A stretch of DNA of 58,507 nucleotides from Lachnospiraceae bacterium (lineage in GTDB: Bacteria > Bacillota > Clostridia > Lachnospirales > Lachnospiraceae): contig JAAWEL010000074.1 in NCBI GenBank assembly GCA_022794255.1, positions 1 to 58,507 on the forward strand. Reading direction: 5' to 3'. A program made the position numbers and the translations under genes. Positions 7,967-15,862 of the stretch are shown here, in pieces. The notes beneath the pieces were generated by a model. The model saw only the letters and a list, made by a program, of their open reading frames with translations. It was not told where the DNA came from and made no database searches. Every line of letters begins with the position of its first letter. Position 1 is the stretch's first letter.

Positions 7967-8332
7967 TTGGTGAAGCAGACGGGAAAGACAAAGCTGAATA
8001 AACGCCGCACAGGCAGCCGATACGAGGCCATAGCTGCAAAGTATTTGGAAGATCAGGGAATTATGATTGTGGAACGGAATTACCACTGCTTTCAGGGAGA
8101 GATCGATCTGATCGGAAAGAAAGGAGAATTGTTGATTTTTGTTGAGGTGAAATACCGTAGAAATGAGAAAAACGGGGTTCCTTCTGAGGCAGTGACGTGG
8201 CAAAAACAACAACATATCCGCAGGACGGCCCAATATTACCTGTATAGTCACCGGTATGGGGAAATCCCATGCCGGTTTGACGTAGTGGGTATTTTGGGAA
8301 AGGAAATCCGTTGGATTCAGGATGCTTTTTAA
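7967..8332 (+). CDS. YraN family (UPF0102) nuclease-fold protein
   Basis: About 121 residues of the YraN/UPF0102 family, which has a restriction-endonuclease-like fold. The conserved GEIDLIGKKGELLIFVEVKYRRN (about residues 45-67) shows the D...ExK arrangement of that fold. The family is very widespread but its role is not settled. The start is ambiguous among TTG 7964, TTG 7967 and GTG 7970; I chose 7967 because GAGGGG then sits 7 bases upstream. It lies between rnhB and pgeF and is probably co-transcribed. Confidence 0.88.
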   Translation: MVKQTGKTKLNKRRTGSRYEAIAAKYLEDQGIMIVERNYHCFQGEIDLIGKKGELLIFVEVKYRRNEKNGVPSEAVTWQKQQHIRRTAQYYLYSHRYGEIPCRFDVVGILGKEIRWIQDAF

Positions 8333-8351
8333 GATTTGATGGAGGAAAAAG

Positions 8352-9218
8352 ATGGAGTGGATAAGAAAAACAGGCCAGGAAGCGCTTTGCATAAAAGAAA
8401 AAAAGGGAGTTGTATGGCTGGAATTTCCTGCATTATCCTCCCTGGGGATGGTTCATCACGGATTTTCCACCAGATTAGGAGGTGTTAGTCAGGGGAAATT
8501 TGCAACCATGAATTTTACTTTTACCAAGGGAGATAATCCGGAACATGTGATGGAAAACTACCGGCGAATGGCCCAGGCCCTTGGGGTAGATGAAAAACGA
8601 ATGGTTTTATCCTGGCAGACGCATACAACAAATATCCGGGTGGTAACAGAAGCAGATGCAGGAAAAGGAATCATAAGGGAACGAGATTATAAGGATGTGG
8701 ACGGACTGATTACCAATGTGCCAGGACTTACCTTAGTGACCTTTTTTGCTGACTGTGTGCCATTATATATTGCAGATCCGGTTCACGGCGCCATTGGGCT
8801 TTCTCACTCCGGATGGAGAGGCACGGTCTGCCGGATGGGAAAGGAAACTCTGGATGCAATGAAGCGTGAGTATGGCACGCAGCCAAAGGATGTAATTGTA
8901 GCTATCGGCCCCAGCATCTGTCAGGATTGCTTTGAAGTGGGAGAGGAGGTGGCAGAGGCATTTAGCGAAGCTTTTCGCCAGGTGGATCTGCCACAGCTTT
9001 ACTACAAAAAGAAAAACGGAAAATATCAGCTGGATCTGTGGCGGGCCAATGAGATCATTTTTTCTGAGGCCGGAGTGGCAAGGGAAAACATCCATACAAC
9101 GGATATCTGTACCCACTGTAATCCTGAGCTGTTATTTTCTCACAGAACAGTGGGGACTGAGCGGGGAAATCTGGCTGCCTTTTTGTGCTTAAAAGAGCAA
9201 GGAGAGAAACGAAAATGA
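8352..9218 (+). CDS. pgeF: Peptidoglycan editing factor PgeF (laccase-domain protein)
   Basis: A 288-residue YfiH/PgeF-family protein. In studied bacteria this family hydrolyses wrongly built UDP-MurNAc-peptides that carry L-Ser in place of L-Ala; it was earlier called a multicopper polyphenol oxidase. The metal-ligand signatures are FFADCVPLYIADP (about 136-148) and GLSHSGWRGT (about 153-162), with CTHCNPELLFSHR near the C-terminus. GGAGG stands upstream of the ATG. Its stop overlaps the start of the next gene (ATGA), implying translational coupling. Confidence 0.9.
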   Translation: MEWIRKTGQEALCIKEKKGVVWLEFPALSSLGMVHHGFSTRLGGVSQGKFATMNFTFTKGDNPEHVMENYRRMAQALGVDEKRMVLSWQTHTTNIRVVTEADAGKGIIRERDYKDVDGLITNVPGLTLVTFFADCVPLYIADPVHGAIGLSHSGWRGTVCRMGKETLDAMKREYGTQPKDVIVAIGPSICQDCFEVGEEVAEAFSEAFRQVDLPQLYYKKKNGKYQLDLWRANEIIFSEAGVARENIHTTDICTHCNPELLFSHRTVGTERGNLAAFLCLKEQGEKRK

Positions 9219-9733
9219 AAATAATGGTGATAGGCTATAGTGGAAGCGGTAAGTCCACCTTGGCTAAGTATTTAAAGAAAAAATATCAGATTCCGGTACT
9301 CCATCTGGATCAGCTTTTTTGGCTTCCCGGATGGGAAGCCCGTCCCAGGGAAGAGATGCAGGATATGGTTGCCCGGTTTATGGATACCCATTCCTCCTGG
9401 GTAATTGAGGGGAACTATTCAAAAACCGAGTACGTGCGCCGCCTTGAAGAGGCTGACCGGATTGTTTTTCTTGGATTTAACCGTTTTTCCTGTCTGTACC
9501 GGGTGTGGAAGCGCTATATAAGATATAAGGGCAGAACCCGGACTGATATGGGAAAAGGGTGCATGGAAAAGCTGGACTGGGAATTTATCTGGTGGATTCT
9601 TTTTAAGGGACGGGATAAAAACCATAAAAAGGAGTACCAGGCTGTGGTGAAACAATATAGAGCAAAGGTTGTGGTGATCCACAATCAGAGGAAATTAAAT
9701 GCGTTCTACAAAAATCCGGCTGTAAATCAATAG
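9215..9733 (+). CDS. Small P-loop kinase (adenylate kinase-like, 'topology modulation' family)
   Basis: A 172-residue P-loop NTPase with Walker A GYSGSGKST at residues 6-14. HLDQLFWLPGW and the WVIEGNYS segment resemble the FlaR/YqaA-like 'DNA topology modulation' kinases, whose substrate is unknown. I chose the ATG at 9215: GGAGAG precedes it and it overlaps the pgeF stop (ATGA). The C-terminus is rich in Trp, Arg and Lys. No clear substrate-binding motif allows a more precise call. Confidence 0.7.
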   Translation: MKIMVIGYSGSGKSTLAKYLKKKYQIPVLHLDQLFWLPGWEARPREEMQDMVARFMDTHSSWVIEGNYSKTEYVRRLEEADRIVFLGFNRFSCLYRVWKRYIRYKGRTRTDMGKGCMEKLDWEFIWWILFKGRDKNHKKEYQAVVKQYRAKVVVIHNQRKLNAFYKNPAVNQ

Positions 9734-9734
9734 A

Positions 9735-9758
9735 CTCCGGATAAAGTATTTACCGGAG
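9735..9758. terminator. Weak bidirectional hairpin between convergent genes
   Basis: CTCCGGATAAA (9735-9745) pairs with TTTACCGGAG (9749-9758) with one bulged base and a 3-base loop. It lies between the convergent kinase and prs genes. Neither side has a real T-tract, so termination is plausible but unproven. Confidence 0.4.
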
Positions 9759-9826
9759 CCAGGGTTGACACACATTACTGCTAGAAATAAGCTGTTTCCT
9801 GCAACATACAGACAATAGATCCTGTT

Positions 9827-11035
9827 TTACGTGATTCTCTGAAAATACTCATACCCATCTGCCTGGTATCGCTGTACCAGCTTCTGTATCTTTTCCGTGG
9901 AGGAGAGAGCCGCCTCAATGGACACATCATGGTTAAAGGAATTAATGATCGCCGCTAAATATTTGCTCATATCTGCTTCCAGATACCATTCCCGCTCCAG
10001 CAGAGCCTGGGGCCGATAATTGAGATTTGCCGTGATCACATAGTCGATGTAGCCTTTGTGATAAAATTCATCAAATTTTTCCAGACCATTTGTAAAGAGA
10101 CCAAAGGTGCAGCAGATAATCACCTTCTTTGCCTTTCGTTCCTTTAGTTCTCTTGCTGTGTCTAACATACTCTCGCCGGAGGCAATCATATCATCAATGA
10201 TCAAAACCGTTTTTCCCTCCACAGAAGAGCCTAAAAATTCATGGGCCACAATCGGATTTCTTCCATCAATTATCCTGGAATAATCCCGCCGCTTATAGAA
10301 CATTCCCATATCCACGCTAAGGTTATTTGCCAGATAAACAGCCCGATTCATGGCTCCCTCATCCGGGCTGATGACCATCAGATGATCCTTGTCGATTTTT
10401 AAGGATCGGTCATGGGCAAATAAAGCTTTAACAAACTGGTAGGTGGGCATAAAATTGTCAAAACCACTTAAGGGAATCGCATTTTGTACTCTTGGGTCAT
10501 GGGCATCAAAGGTGATAATATTGGAGACGCCCATGGAAATCAGCTCCTCAAGCGCCATGGCACAATCTAAGGATTCACGCTTAGTGCGCTTGTGCTGGCG
10601 TCCTTCATAGAGAAAAGGCATGATCACATTGACCCTGTGTGCCGTGGCCGCACAAGCGCCGATGATTCTCTTTAAATCCTGATAATGATCATCTGGTGAC
10701 ATATGATTGGTATATCCGCATACAGAATAGGAGATGCTGTAATTGGTCACATCCACCATGGCAAACAAATCCACCCCCCGCACGGATTCCTGGATTTCCG
10801 CCTTTGCCTCACCAGAGCCGAAACGGGGGCAGATGCACTTTAAAAGATAGGAATCCACATGATAACCCCGGTAATTTAAATCCTTCTGCCTGCGAATCAA
10901 CTCCTCCGTGTCGTTTTTCCGAAATTCAACAATATGGTCATTGACCTTTTCTGCAAGATACCGGCAGCTTTCCAACGCTGCAATTTTCAAGGGAGCAATG
11001 GGCAGAATATCATTAAATACATAGTTATTTGCCAT
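9827..11035 (-). CDS. prs: Ribose-phosphate pyrophosphokinase, long divergent form
   Basis: A 402-residue PRPP synthetase-like protein, well over the usual 315 or so. It would make 5-phosphoribosyl-1-diphosphate from ribose 5-phosphate and ATP for nucleotide, His and Trp synthesis. The PRPP-binding loop is VLIIDDMIASGES (about residues 273-285). MPFLYEGRQHKRTKRESLD near residue 145 replaces the standard nucleotide-loop motif. The extra length is N-terminal and scattered. The start follows AAAGGAG on the minus strand. It is the only minus-strand gene in the window and has its own promoter. A divergent paralogue is possible. Confidence 0.82.
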   Translation of the reverse strand: MANNYVFNDILPIAPLKIAALESCRYLAEKVNDHIVEFRKNDTEELIRRQKDLNYRGYHVDSYLLKCICPRFGSGEAKAEIQESVRGVDLFAMVDVTNYSISYSVCGYTNHMSPDDHYQDLKRIIGACAATAHRVNVIMPFLYEGRQHKRTKRESLDCAMALEELISMGVSNIITFDAHDPRVQNAIPLSGFDNFMPTYQFVKALFAHDRSLKIDKDHLMVISPDEGAMNRAVYLANNLSVDMGMFYKRRDYSRIIDGRNPIVAHEFLGSSVEGKTVLIIDDMIASGESMLDTARELKERKAKKVIICCTFGLFTNGLEKFDEFYHKGYIDYVITANLNYRPQALLEREWYLEADMSKYLAAIINSFNHDVSIEAALSSTEKIQKLVQRYQADGYEYFQRIT

Positions 11036-11084
11036 AAGGAACTCCTTTCTGGATTATAAAATTTGTAAAAAAATAACTACTTTA

Positions 11085-11114
11085 CTTATAGCATTTACAA
11101 AAGCAGACCGTCAA
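11085..11114 (-). promoter_or_regulatory. Extended -10 promoter for prs
   Basis: Read on the minus strand: TTGACG (11114-11109), 18 bases, TATAAG (11090-11085), preceded by TGC to give an extended -10. Transcription would start near 11078, about 43 bases before the prs ATG. Confidence 0.65.
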
Positions 11115-11156
11115 TAGAAAGAATCACTTTTTATGAAAAAAATAAAATCCCTTTCC

Positions 11157-11185
11157 TTTACAAAGCAGGAGAATGTTGATATGAT
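11157..11185 (+). promoter_or_regulatory. Extended -10 promoter for the DUF512 gene
   Basis: TTTACA (11157-11162), 17 bases, TATGAT (11180-11185), with TGA directly before the -10. Transcription would begin near 11192, inside the longer open frame. This supports translation from 11214 rather than 11133. It lies back to back with the prs promoter, about 43 bases apart. Confidence 0.68.
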
Positions 11186-11213
11186 AGAAAAAGAACAGGA
11201 GAGGAACGGCTAT

Positions 11214-12614
11214 ATGAACAGACGAATACACAAAATTCAGGCAGTAGAGCCAGGCTCCATTGGTCAGGAGATGGAGCTGGAACCTGGAGATTTTTTGCTG
11301 GAAATCAATGGGAATGAGATTGAGGATATTTTCGATTACGAGTATTATGTGAACAGCAAAAGCATGGTGATGCTGATAGAAAAGGCGGACGGAGAGCTGT
11401 GGGAGCTGGAGATTGAAAATGACTATCAGGATTTGGGACTGACCTTTGAAAACGGTCTGATGAGCGATTACAAGTCCTGCAGCAATAAGTGTATTTTCTG
11501 CTTTATTGATCAGATGCCTCCGGGGATGCGTGAAACGTTGTATTTTAAGGATGATGATTCCCGTCTGTCCTTTTTGCAGGGCAACTATATTACACTTACC
11601 AATATGAAGGACAAGGATATTGAGCGGATCATCCGCTTTCATTTGGCACCGATTAATATTTCTGTCCATACCACCAATCCATCCCTTCGCTGCCGGATGC
11701 TCCACAACCGTTTTGCCGGGGAGTCTCTGAAAAAAATAGACAGGCTTTTTGAAGCCAAAGTCCCTATGAACGGACAGATTGTGCTGTGCCGGGGAATCAA
11801 TGACGGAGAGGAGTTAGAGAGAACGATCCGGGATCTGACAAGATATATTCCGGTTATGGAAAGTGTGTCTGTGGTTCCCGTAGGACTTTCCAAATATAGA
11901 AACGGGTTAGAGCCCCTGATTCCCTTTGACCAGGAGACTTCCATCAGGACTTTGGAGATTATCGAAAACTGGCAGGAGAAATTATACAATCTCTATGGAA
12001 CCCATTTTATTCATGCCAGCGATGAATTTTATATTTTGGCAGGCAGGGAGCTTCCGGAAGAGGACCGCTATGACGGCTATCCCCAGCTGGAAAACGGCGT
12101 GGGAATGCTGCGCCTTTTGGACAGGGAAGTAAGCATTGCCTTAAAAGAACTGGACAGGAAGCTTTTGGAACAGCAGACCGGGAAAGCTTTAGAGATTTTG
12201 TCCATAGCCACCGGGGAACTGGCCTATCCCTATTTAAAACGGCAGATTGATAAAATCACCAGTCGGTATCCCTCAAAGCAGGTTCATGTATATGCCATTC
12301 ACAATGACTTCTTTGGAGAGATGATTACTGTGGCAGGGCTTCTCACAGGACAGGATGTAATCCGCCAGCTTGCAGACCGTCCTTTGGGAGAGCGGCTTTT
12401 ACTTCCATCATGTATGTTCAGAAGCGGGGAGGAGGTCTTTTTGGACGATGTAACCCGCAGGGAAGTACAAAACACTTTACAAGTCCCGGTAAATATTGTA
12501 AAATCGGGCGGTCGGGATCTGGTCCGTGCTGTTTTGGGAATCCGGGAACCGGCAGAGGAAGAGGCAAATCTCTCCTCTTATAGAGGATACGAGTTAAACG
12601 ATCTCCACGGATAG
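11214..12614 (+). CDS. DUF512 protein with N-terminal PDZ and radical-SAM-type cysteine motif
   Basis: A 466-residue member of the family often annotated as 'DUF512 domain-containing' or putative Fe-S oxidoreductase, common in Clostridia next to der. A PDZ-like domain occupies residues 1-70 (PGSIGQEMELEPGDFLLEING). The CxxxCxxC cluster CSNKCIFC is at about residues 89-96, as in radical SAM enzymes, and the DUF512 region follows to the C-terminus. I chose the ATG at 11214 with AGGAGAGG upstream, in agreement with the promoter. Its reaction is unknown. Confidence 0.87.
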   Translation: MNRRIHKIQAVEPGSIGQEMELEPGDFLLEINGNEIEDIFDYEYYVNSKSMVMLIEKADGELWELEIENDYQDLGLTFENGLMSDYKSCSNKCIFCFIDQMPPGMRETLYFKDDDSRLSFLQGNYITLTNMKDKDIERIIRFHLAPINISVHTTNPSLRCRMLHNRFAGESLKKIDRLFEAKVPMNGQIVLCRGINDGEELERTIRDLTRYIPVMESVSVVPVGLSKYRNGLEPLIPFDQETSIRTLEIIENWQEKLYNLYGTHFIHASDEFYILAGRELPEEDRYDGYPQLENGVGMLRLLDREVSIALKELDRKLLEQQTGKALEILSIATGELAYPYLKRQIDKITSRYPSKQVHVYAIHNDFFGEMITVAGLLTGQDVIRQLADRPLGERLLLPSCMFRSGEEVFLDDVTRREVQNTLQVPVNIVKSGGRDLVRAVLGIREPAEEEANLSSYRGYELNDLHG

Positions 12615-12687
12615 GAAACATATAAAGATTATCTGGGCCCTTGGGGCAGATGATTTCCGAGGCGCTTGATACAGAATGGAGGAATCT

Positions 12688-14016
12688 ATGAGCAAACCGA
12701 TTGTTGCGATTGTAGGGCGTCCCAATGTGGGAAAGTCTACCTTGTTCAATGTTTTGGCAGGAGAGACAATTTCCATTGTAAAGGACACGCCAGGGGTAAC
12801 CAGGGACAGGATTTATGCGGATTGTACCTGGCTGGATATGAATTTTACATTGATAGACACAGGTGGTATTGAGCCGGACAGCCGGGATATTATTCTTTCT
12901 CAGATGCGGGAACAGGCCCAGATTGCCATAGATACAGCCGATGTGATTATTTTTATTGTAGATGTGCGCCAGGGACTGGTGGATTCCGATTCCAAGGTGG
13001 CAGATATGCTGCGGCGTTCCACAAAGCCGGTGGTACTGGCTGTCAACAAGGTGGACAGCTTCCAGAAGTATGGAAATGATGTATATGAGTTTTACAATCT
13101 TGGAATCGGAGATCCCATACCTGTTTCAGCTGCCTCAAGGCTGGGGATCGGGGATCTGCTAGATGCGGTGGCAAAGTATTTCCGGGCGGAGCAGCTTGAG
13201 GAAGAAGAGGATGACCGGCCCAGGATCGCCATTGTAGGAAAGCCAAATGTAGGAAAATCCTCCATTATCAATAAGCTGATCGGTCAAAACCGGGTGATTG
13301 TGTCCGATATTGCAGGCACCACCAGGGATGCCGTGGATACAGAGGTGGTTCACAATGGGACCGATTATGTATTTATCGACACCGCAGGCCTGCGGAAAAA
13401 AAGCCGGATCAAGGAGGATCTGGAACGGTACAGCATTATCCGGACTGTCTCAGCAGTAGAGCGGGCCGATGTGGTAGTGCTGGTAATCGATGCAGTGGAA
13501 TCAGTAACCGAACAGGATGCAAAGATCGCTGGAATCGCCCATGACAGGGGAAAAGGAGTCATTGTAGCTGTCAACAAATGGGATGCCCTTGAAAAGGATG
13601 ATAAAACCATTTATGAATATACAAAAAGGATACAAAATACTTTGTCTTTTATGCAATATGCAGAAATTATCTTTATCTCAGCTGTGACCGGGCAACGCCT
13701 GAATAAACTCTTTGATCTGATTGATGTGGTACGGCAGAATCAGAATATGCGGATTGCCACAGGCGTGCTCAATGAGATCCTGACAGAAGCAGTGGCACTA
13801 CAGCAGCCCCCCTCGGATAAAGGGAAACGGCTGAAGCTATTTTATATGACGCAAGTGGCTGTAAAACCTCCTACATTTGTGGTGTTTGTTAATGACAAGG
13901 AGCTGATGCATTTTTCTTATGTAAGGTATCTGGAAAACAGGATTCGGGAAACTTTTGGGTTTAAGGGGACGGCTCTGCGGTTTCTTATCCGCGAGCGTTC
14001 CGGAAAGGAGCAGTGA
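12688..14016 (+). CDS. der: Ribosome-associated double GTPase Der (EngA)
   Basis: A 442-residue tandem GTPase required for 50S assembly. G domain 1: GRPNVGKST (about residues 10-18), DTGG, NKVD. G domain 2: GKPNVGKSS (about 184-192), DTAG, NKWD. A KH-like C-terminal domain follows. I chose the ATG at 12688 because the in-frame ATG at 12676 is part of the TGGAGGA ribosome site. It probably shares the transcript from the DUF512 promoter and couples to plsY (stop and start overlap). Confidence 0.97.
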   Translation: MSKPIVAIVGRPNVGKSTLFNVLAGETISIVKDTPGVTRDRIYADCTWLDMNFTLIDTGGIEPDSRDIILSQMREQAQIAIDTADVIIFIVDVRQGLVDSDSKVADMLRRSTKPVVLAVNKVDSFQKYGNDVYEFYNLGIGDPIPVSAASRLGIGDLLDAVAKYFRAEQLEEEEDDRPRIAIVGKPNVGKSSIINKLIGQNRVIVSDIAGTTRDAVDTEVVHNGTDYVFIDTAGLRKKSRIKEDLERYSIIRTVSAVERADVVVLVIDAVESVTEQDAKIAGIAHDRGKGVIVAVNKWDALEKDDKTIYEYTKRIQNTLSFMQYAEIIFISAVTGQRLNKLFDLIDVVRQNQNMRIATGVLNEILTEAVALQQPPSDKGKRLKLFYMTQVAVKPPTFVVFVNDKELMHFSYVRYLENRIRETFGFKGTALRFLIRERSGKEQ

Positions 14017-14648
14017 TGGAGCGAATCATTTGCCTGGCCATTGGGTATGTGTTTGGCCTTTTTCAGACAGGGTATCTGTACAGCAAAGCACATAATATGG
14101 ATATCCGCAACTATGGAAGCGGCAATTCCGGCAGCACCAATGTGCTGCGGGTGATGGGGATTAAAGCTGGCTTTATCGTATTTATAGGAGATTGCTCTAA
14201 AATGATTTTTGCCTGTCTCCTGACCCGATTTTTGTTTCGGGAACAGCCAGGAATGATCTATGTATATCTTCTCTATACAGGATTTGGCGTAATTCTTGGC
14301 CACAACTTCCCTTTCTATATGGGATTTAAGGGGGGAAAGGGAATTGCTGCATCTGCCGGTTTGTTGGTTGCCATGGACTGGCGGGTTATGCTTGTATGCC
14401 TGGTAGTGTTTGTACTTGTGGTGGCCATCACCCGCTATGTGTCCTTAGGATCCATATTGGTTATGATACTTTTTTTAGTCGGTATGATATTTTTTGCTGT
14501 CAAAGGAGATTTTGGCGTTGATGGGGCAGCCCTTCCAGAATTTTGTGTGATGGCTATGGTCATTTCCATGATGGGAATCTGGCGCCACCGAACCAATATT
14601 AGAAGGCTTTTGTCTGGCACAGAAAATAAGCTTGGAGCCAAAAAATAG
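14016..14648 (+). CDS. plsY: Glycerol-3-phosphate acyltransferase PlsY
   Basis: A 210-residue integral membrane enzyme that acylates glycerol 3-phosphate from acyl-phosphate, the first step of phospholipid synthesis in most Gram-positive bacteria. Motif 1 is GSGNSGSTNVLRVMG (about 33-47) and motif 2 GHNFPFYMGFKGGKGIAAS (about 93-111). Five or so membrane segments are visible. The ATG at 14016 overlaps the der stop (TGATG) with AAGGAG 5 bases upstream. With the adjacent gpsA it forms a phospholipid-precursor pair. Confidence 0.95.
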   Translation: MERIICLAIGYVFGLFQTGYLYSKAHNMDIRNYGSGNSGSTNVLRVMGIKAGFIVFIGDCSKMIFACLLTRFLFREQPGMIYVYLLYTGFGVILGHNFPFYMGFKGGKGIAASAGLLVAMDWRVMLVCLVVFVLVVAITRYVSLGSILVMILFLVGMIFFAVKGDFGVDGAALPEFCVMAMVISMMGIWRHRTNIRRLLSGTENKLGAKK

Positions 14649-14678
14649 CAGGTCAGTGACTGGGAGGAGTAAAAAGCT

Positions 14679-15689
14679 ATGGCAGCAATTGGTGTAATTG
14701 GTTCCGGAAGCTGGGGGATTGCTTTGGCTTCTTTGTTGAATCATCAGGGAAATTCTATAACCGTGTGGTCAGCTATTGAATCGGAAATAAAAGAATTAAA
14801 CTGTGCGCGGAGGCTTAAGACTCTGCCAGATCTTAAGCTGCCGGAGGATATTATATTTACCACGGATCTTGAGAAAGCCATGGAGCAAAAGGAACTTCTC
14901 GTAATGGCAGTACCATCGATTTATGTAAGGCAAACAGCAAAAAGAATGAACTCCTTTTGCCGGAATGGTCAGATTTTAGTTAATGTGGCCAAAGGTATTG
15001 AGGACAAAACGCTAAAGACCCTTTCCTCAGTAATCGGAGAGGAGTTGCCTATGGCGGATGTGGCGGTTCTGTCAGGTCCTAGTCACGCAGAGGAGGTAAG
15101 CCGGGGGCTTCCCACCACCTGTGTGGCAGGAGCAAAAAACAAAAAAACAGCAGAACTTATTCAAGAGCGGTTTATGAGTCCGTCATTCAGGGTCTATACC
15201 AGTTTTGATGTGCAAGGGATTGAGATCGGTGGCGCTCTGAAGAATGTGATCGCCTTAGCAGCAGGGATTGCAGATGGATTGGGATACGGAGATAACACAA
15301 AAGCAGCTCTGATTACCAGGGGAATCTATGAGATCACCCGCTTAGGAACTGCTATGGGAGGAAAACGGGAAACCTTTGGGGGCCTTTCTGGAATCGGGGA
15401 TCTGATTGTAACCTGTGCCAGTATGCACAGCCGGAACCGGCGGGCCGGGATCCTTATTGGAAAGGGATATTCCATGAAGGAGGCCATGGAGGAAGTACAG
15501 ATGGTAGTGGAAGGAGTGTACTCTGCAAAAGCCGGCCTGGCTCTGGCAGAGAAGCACCAGATACCCGTGCCGATTATTGAGGAGGTAAATCAGGTGTTGT
15601 TTGCCGGAAAGTCTGCCCGGGCTGCAGTAAATGATCTGATGCTGCGGGACCCTACAGAGGAAAGTACACAAATCGAGTGGGGTTTATAA
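14679..15689 (+). CDS. gpsA: NAD(P)-dependent glycerol-3-phosphate dehydrogenase
   Basis: A 336-residue cytoplasmic enzyme that reduces dihydroxyacetone phosphate to sn-glycerol 3-phosphate, the substrate of PlsY just upstream. The nucleotide-binding GSGSWGIALA (about residues 7-16), LSGPSHAEEV (about 136-145) and the catalytic-lysine region GGALKNVIALAAGIADG (about 187-203) are all present. GGGAGGAG precedes the ATG. Length and motifs are normal. It is the last gene of the unit; the liv promoter follows within 30 bases. Confidence 0.96.
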   Translation: MAAIGVIGSGSWGIALASLLNHQGNSITVWSAIESEIKELNCARRLKTLPDLKLPEDIIFTTDLEKAMEQKELLVMAVPSIYVRQTAKRMNSFCRNGQILVNVAKGIEDKTLKTLSSVIGEELPMADVAVLSGPSHAEEVSRGLPTTCVAGAKNKKTAELIQERFMSPSFRVYTSFDVQGIEIGGALKNVIALAAGIADGLGYGDNTKAALITRGIYEITRLGTAMGGKRETFGGLSGIGDLIVTCASMHSRNRRAGILIGKGYSMKEAMEEVQMVVEGVYSAKAGLALAEKHQIPVPIIEEVNQVLFAGKSARAAVNDLMLRDPTEESTQIEWGL

Positions 15690-15702
15690 TAACAGGGAAT
15701 AA

Positions 15703-15736
15703 CGCATAAAAGTTCTTGACAATGGATTTTTATGCG
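15703..15736 (+). promoter_or_regulatory. Candidate operator: 9-bp inverted repeat flanking the livJ -35 box
   Basis: CGCATAAAA (15703-15711) and TTTTATGCG (15728-15736) are perfect inverted repeats 16 bases apart. They bracket the -35 hexamer; the right arm lies between -35 and -10. The placement suits a repressor site. The regulator is unknown. The 11-mer ACGCATAAAAG of the left arm recurs once at 35354-35364. Confidence 0.4.
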
Positions 15737-15744
15737 ATTATAAT
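15716..15744 (+). promoter_or_regulatory. Consensus sigma-A promoter for livJ
   Basis: TTGACA (15716-15721), exactly 17 bases, TATAAT (15739-15744): a perfect 12 of 12 consensus promoter. Transcription would start near 15751, giving a 112-base leader that contains a CCGGAA/TTCCGG hairpin at 15814-15830. Confidence 0.88.
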
Positions 15745-15862
15745 GTTTTTCAGCTTAGGGACATGGTTTTTCCTGTGTTTGAAGGGCTGTTTTCCATAGG
15801 CTGATGCACAGTGCCGGAAATCGATTCCGGGAGTGCGCAATAACAAAGAGGAGGAATAAATT

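Noticed and set aside
12635-12660. Possible hairpin ATCTGGGCCC...GGGGCAGAT before der
   Set aside because: The arms pair only over 5 bases before mismatching, so no stable stem is supported.
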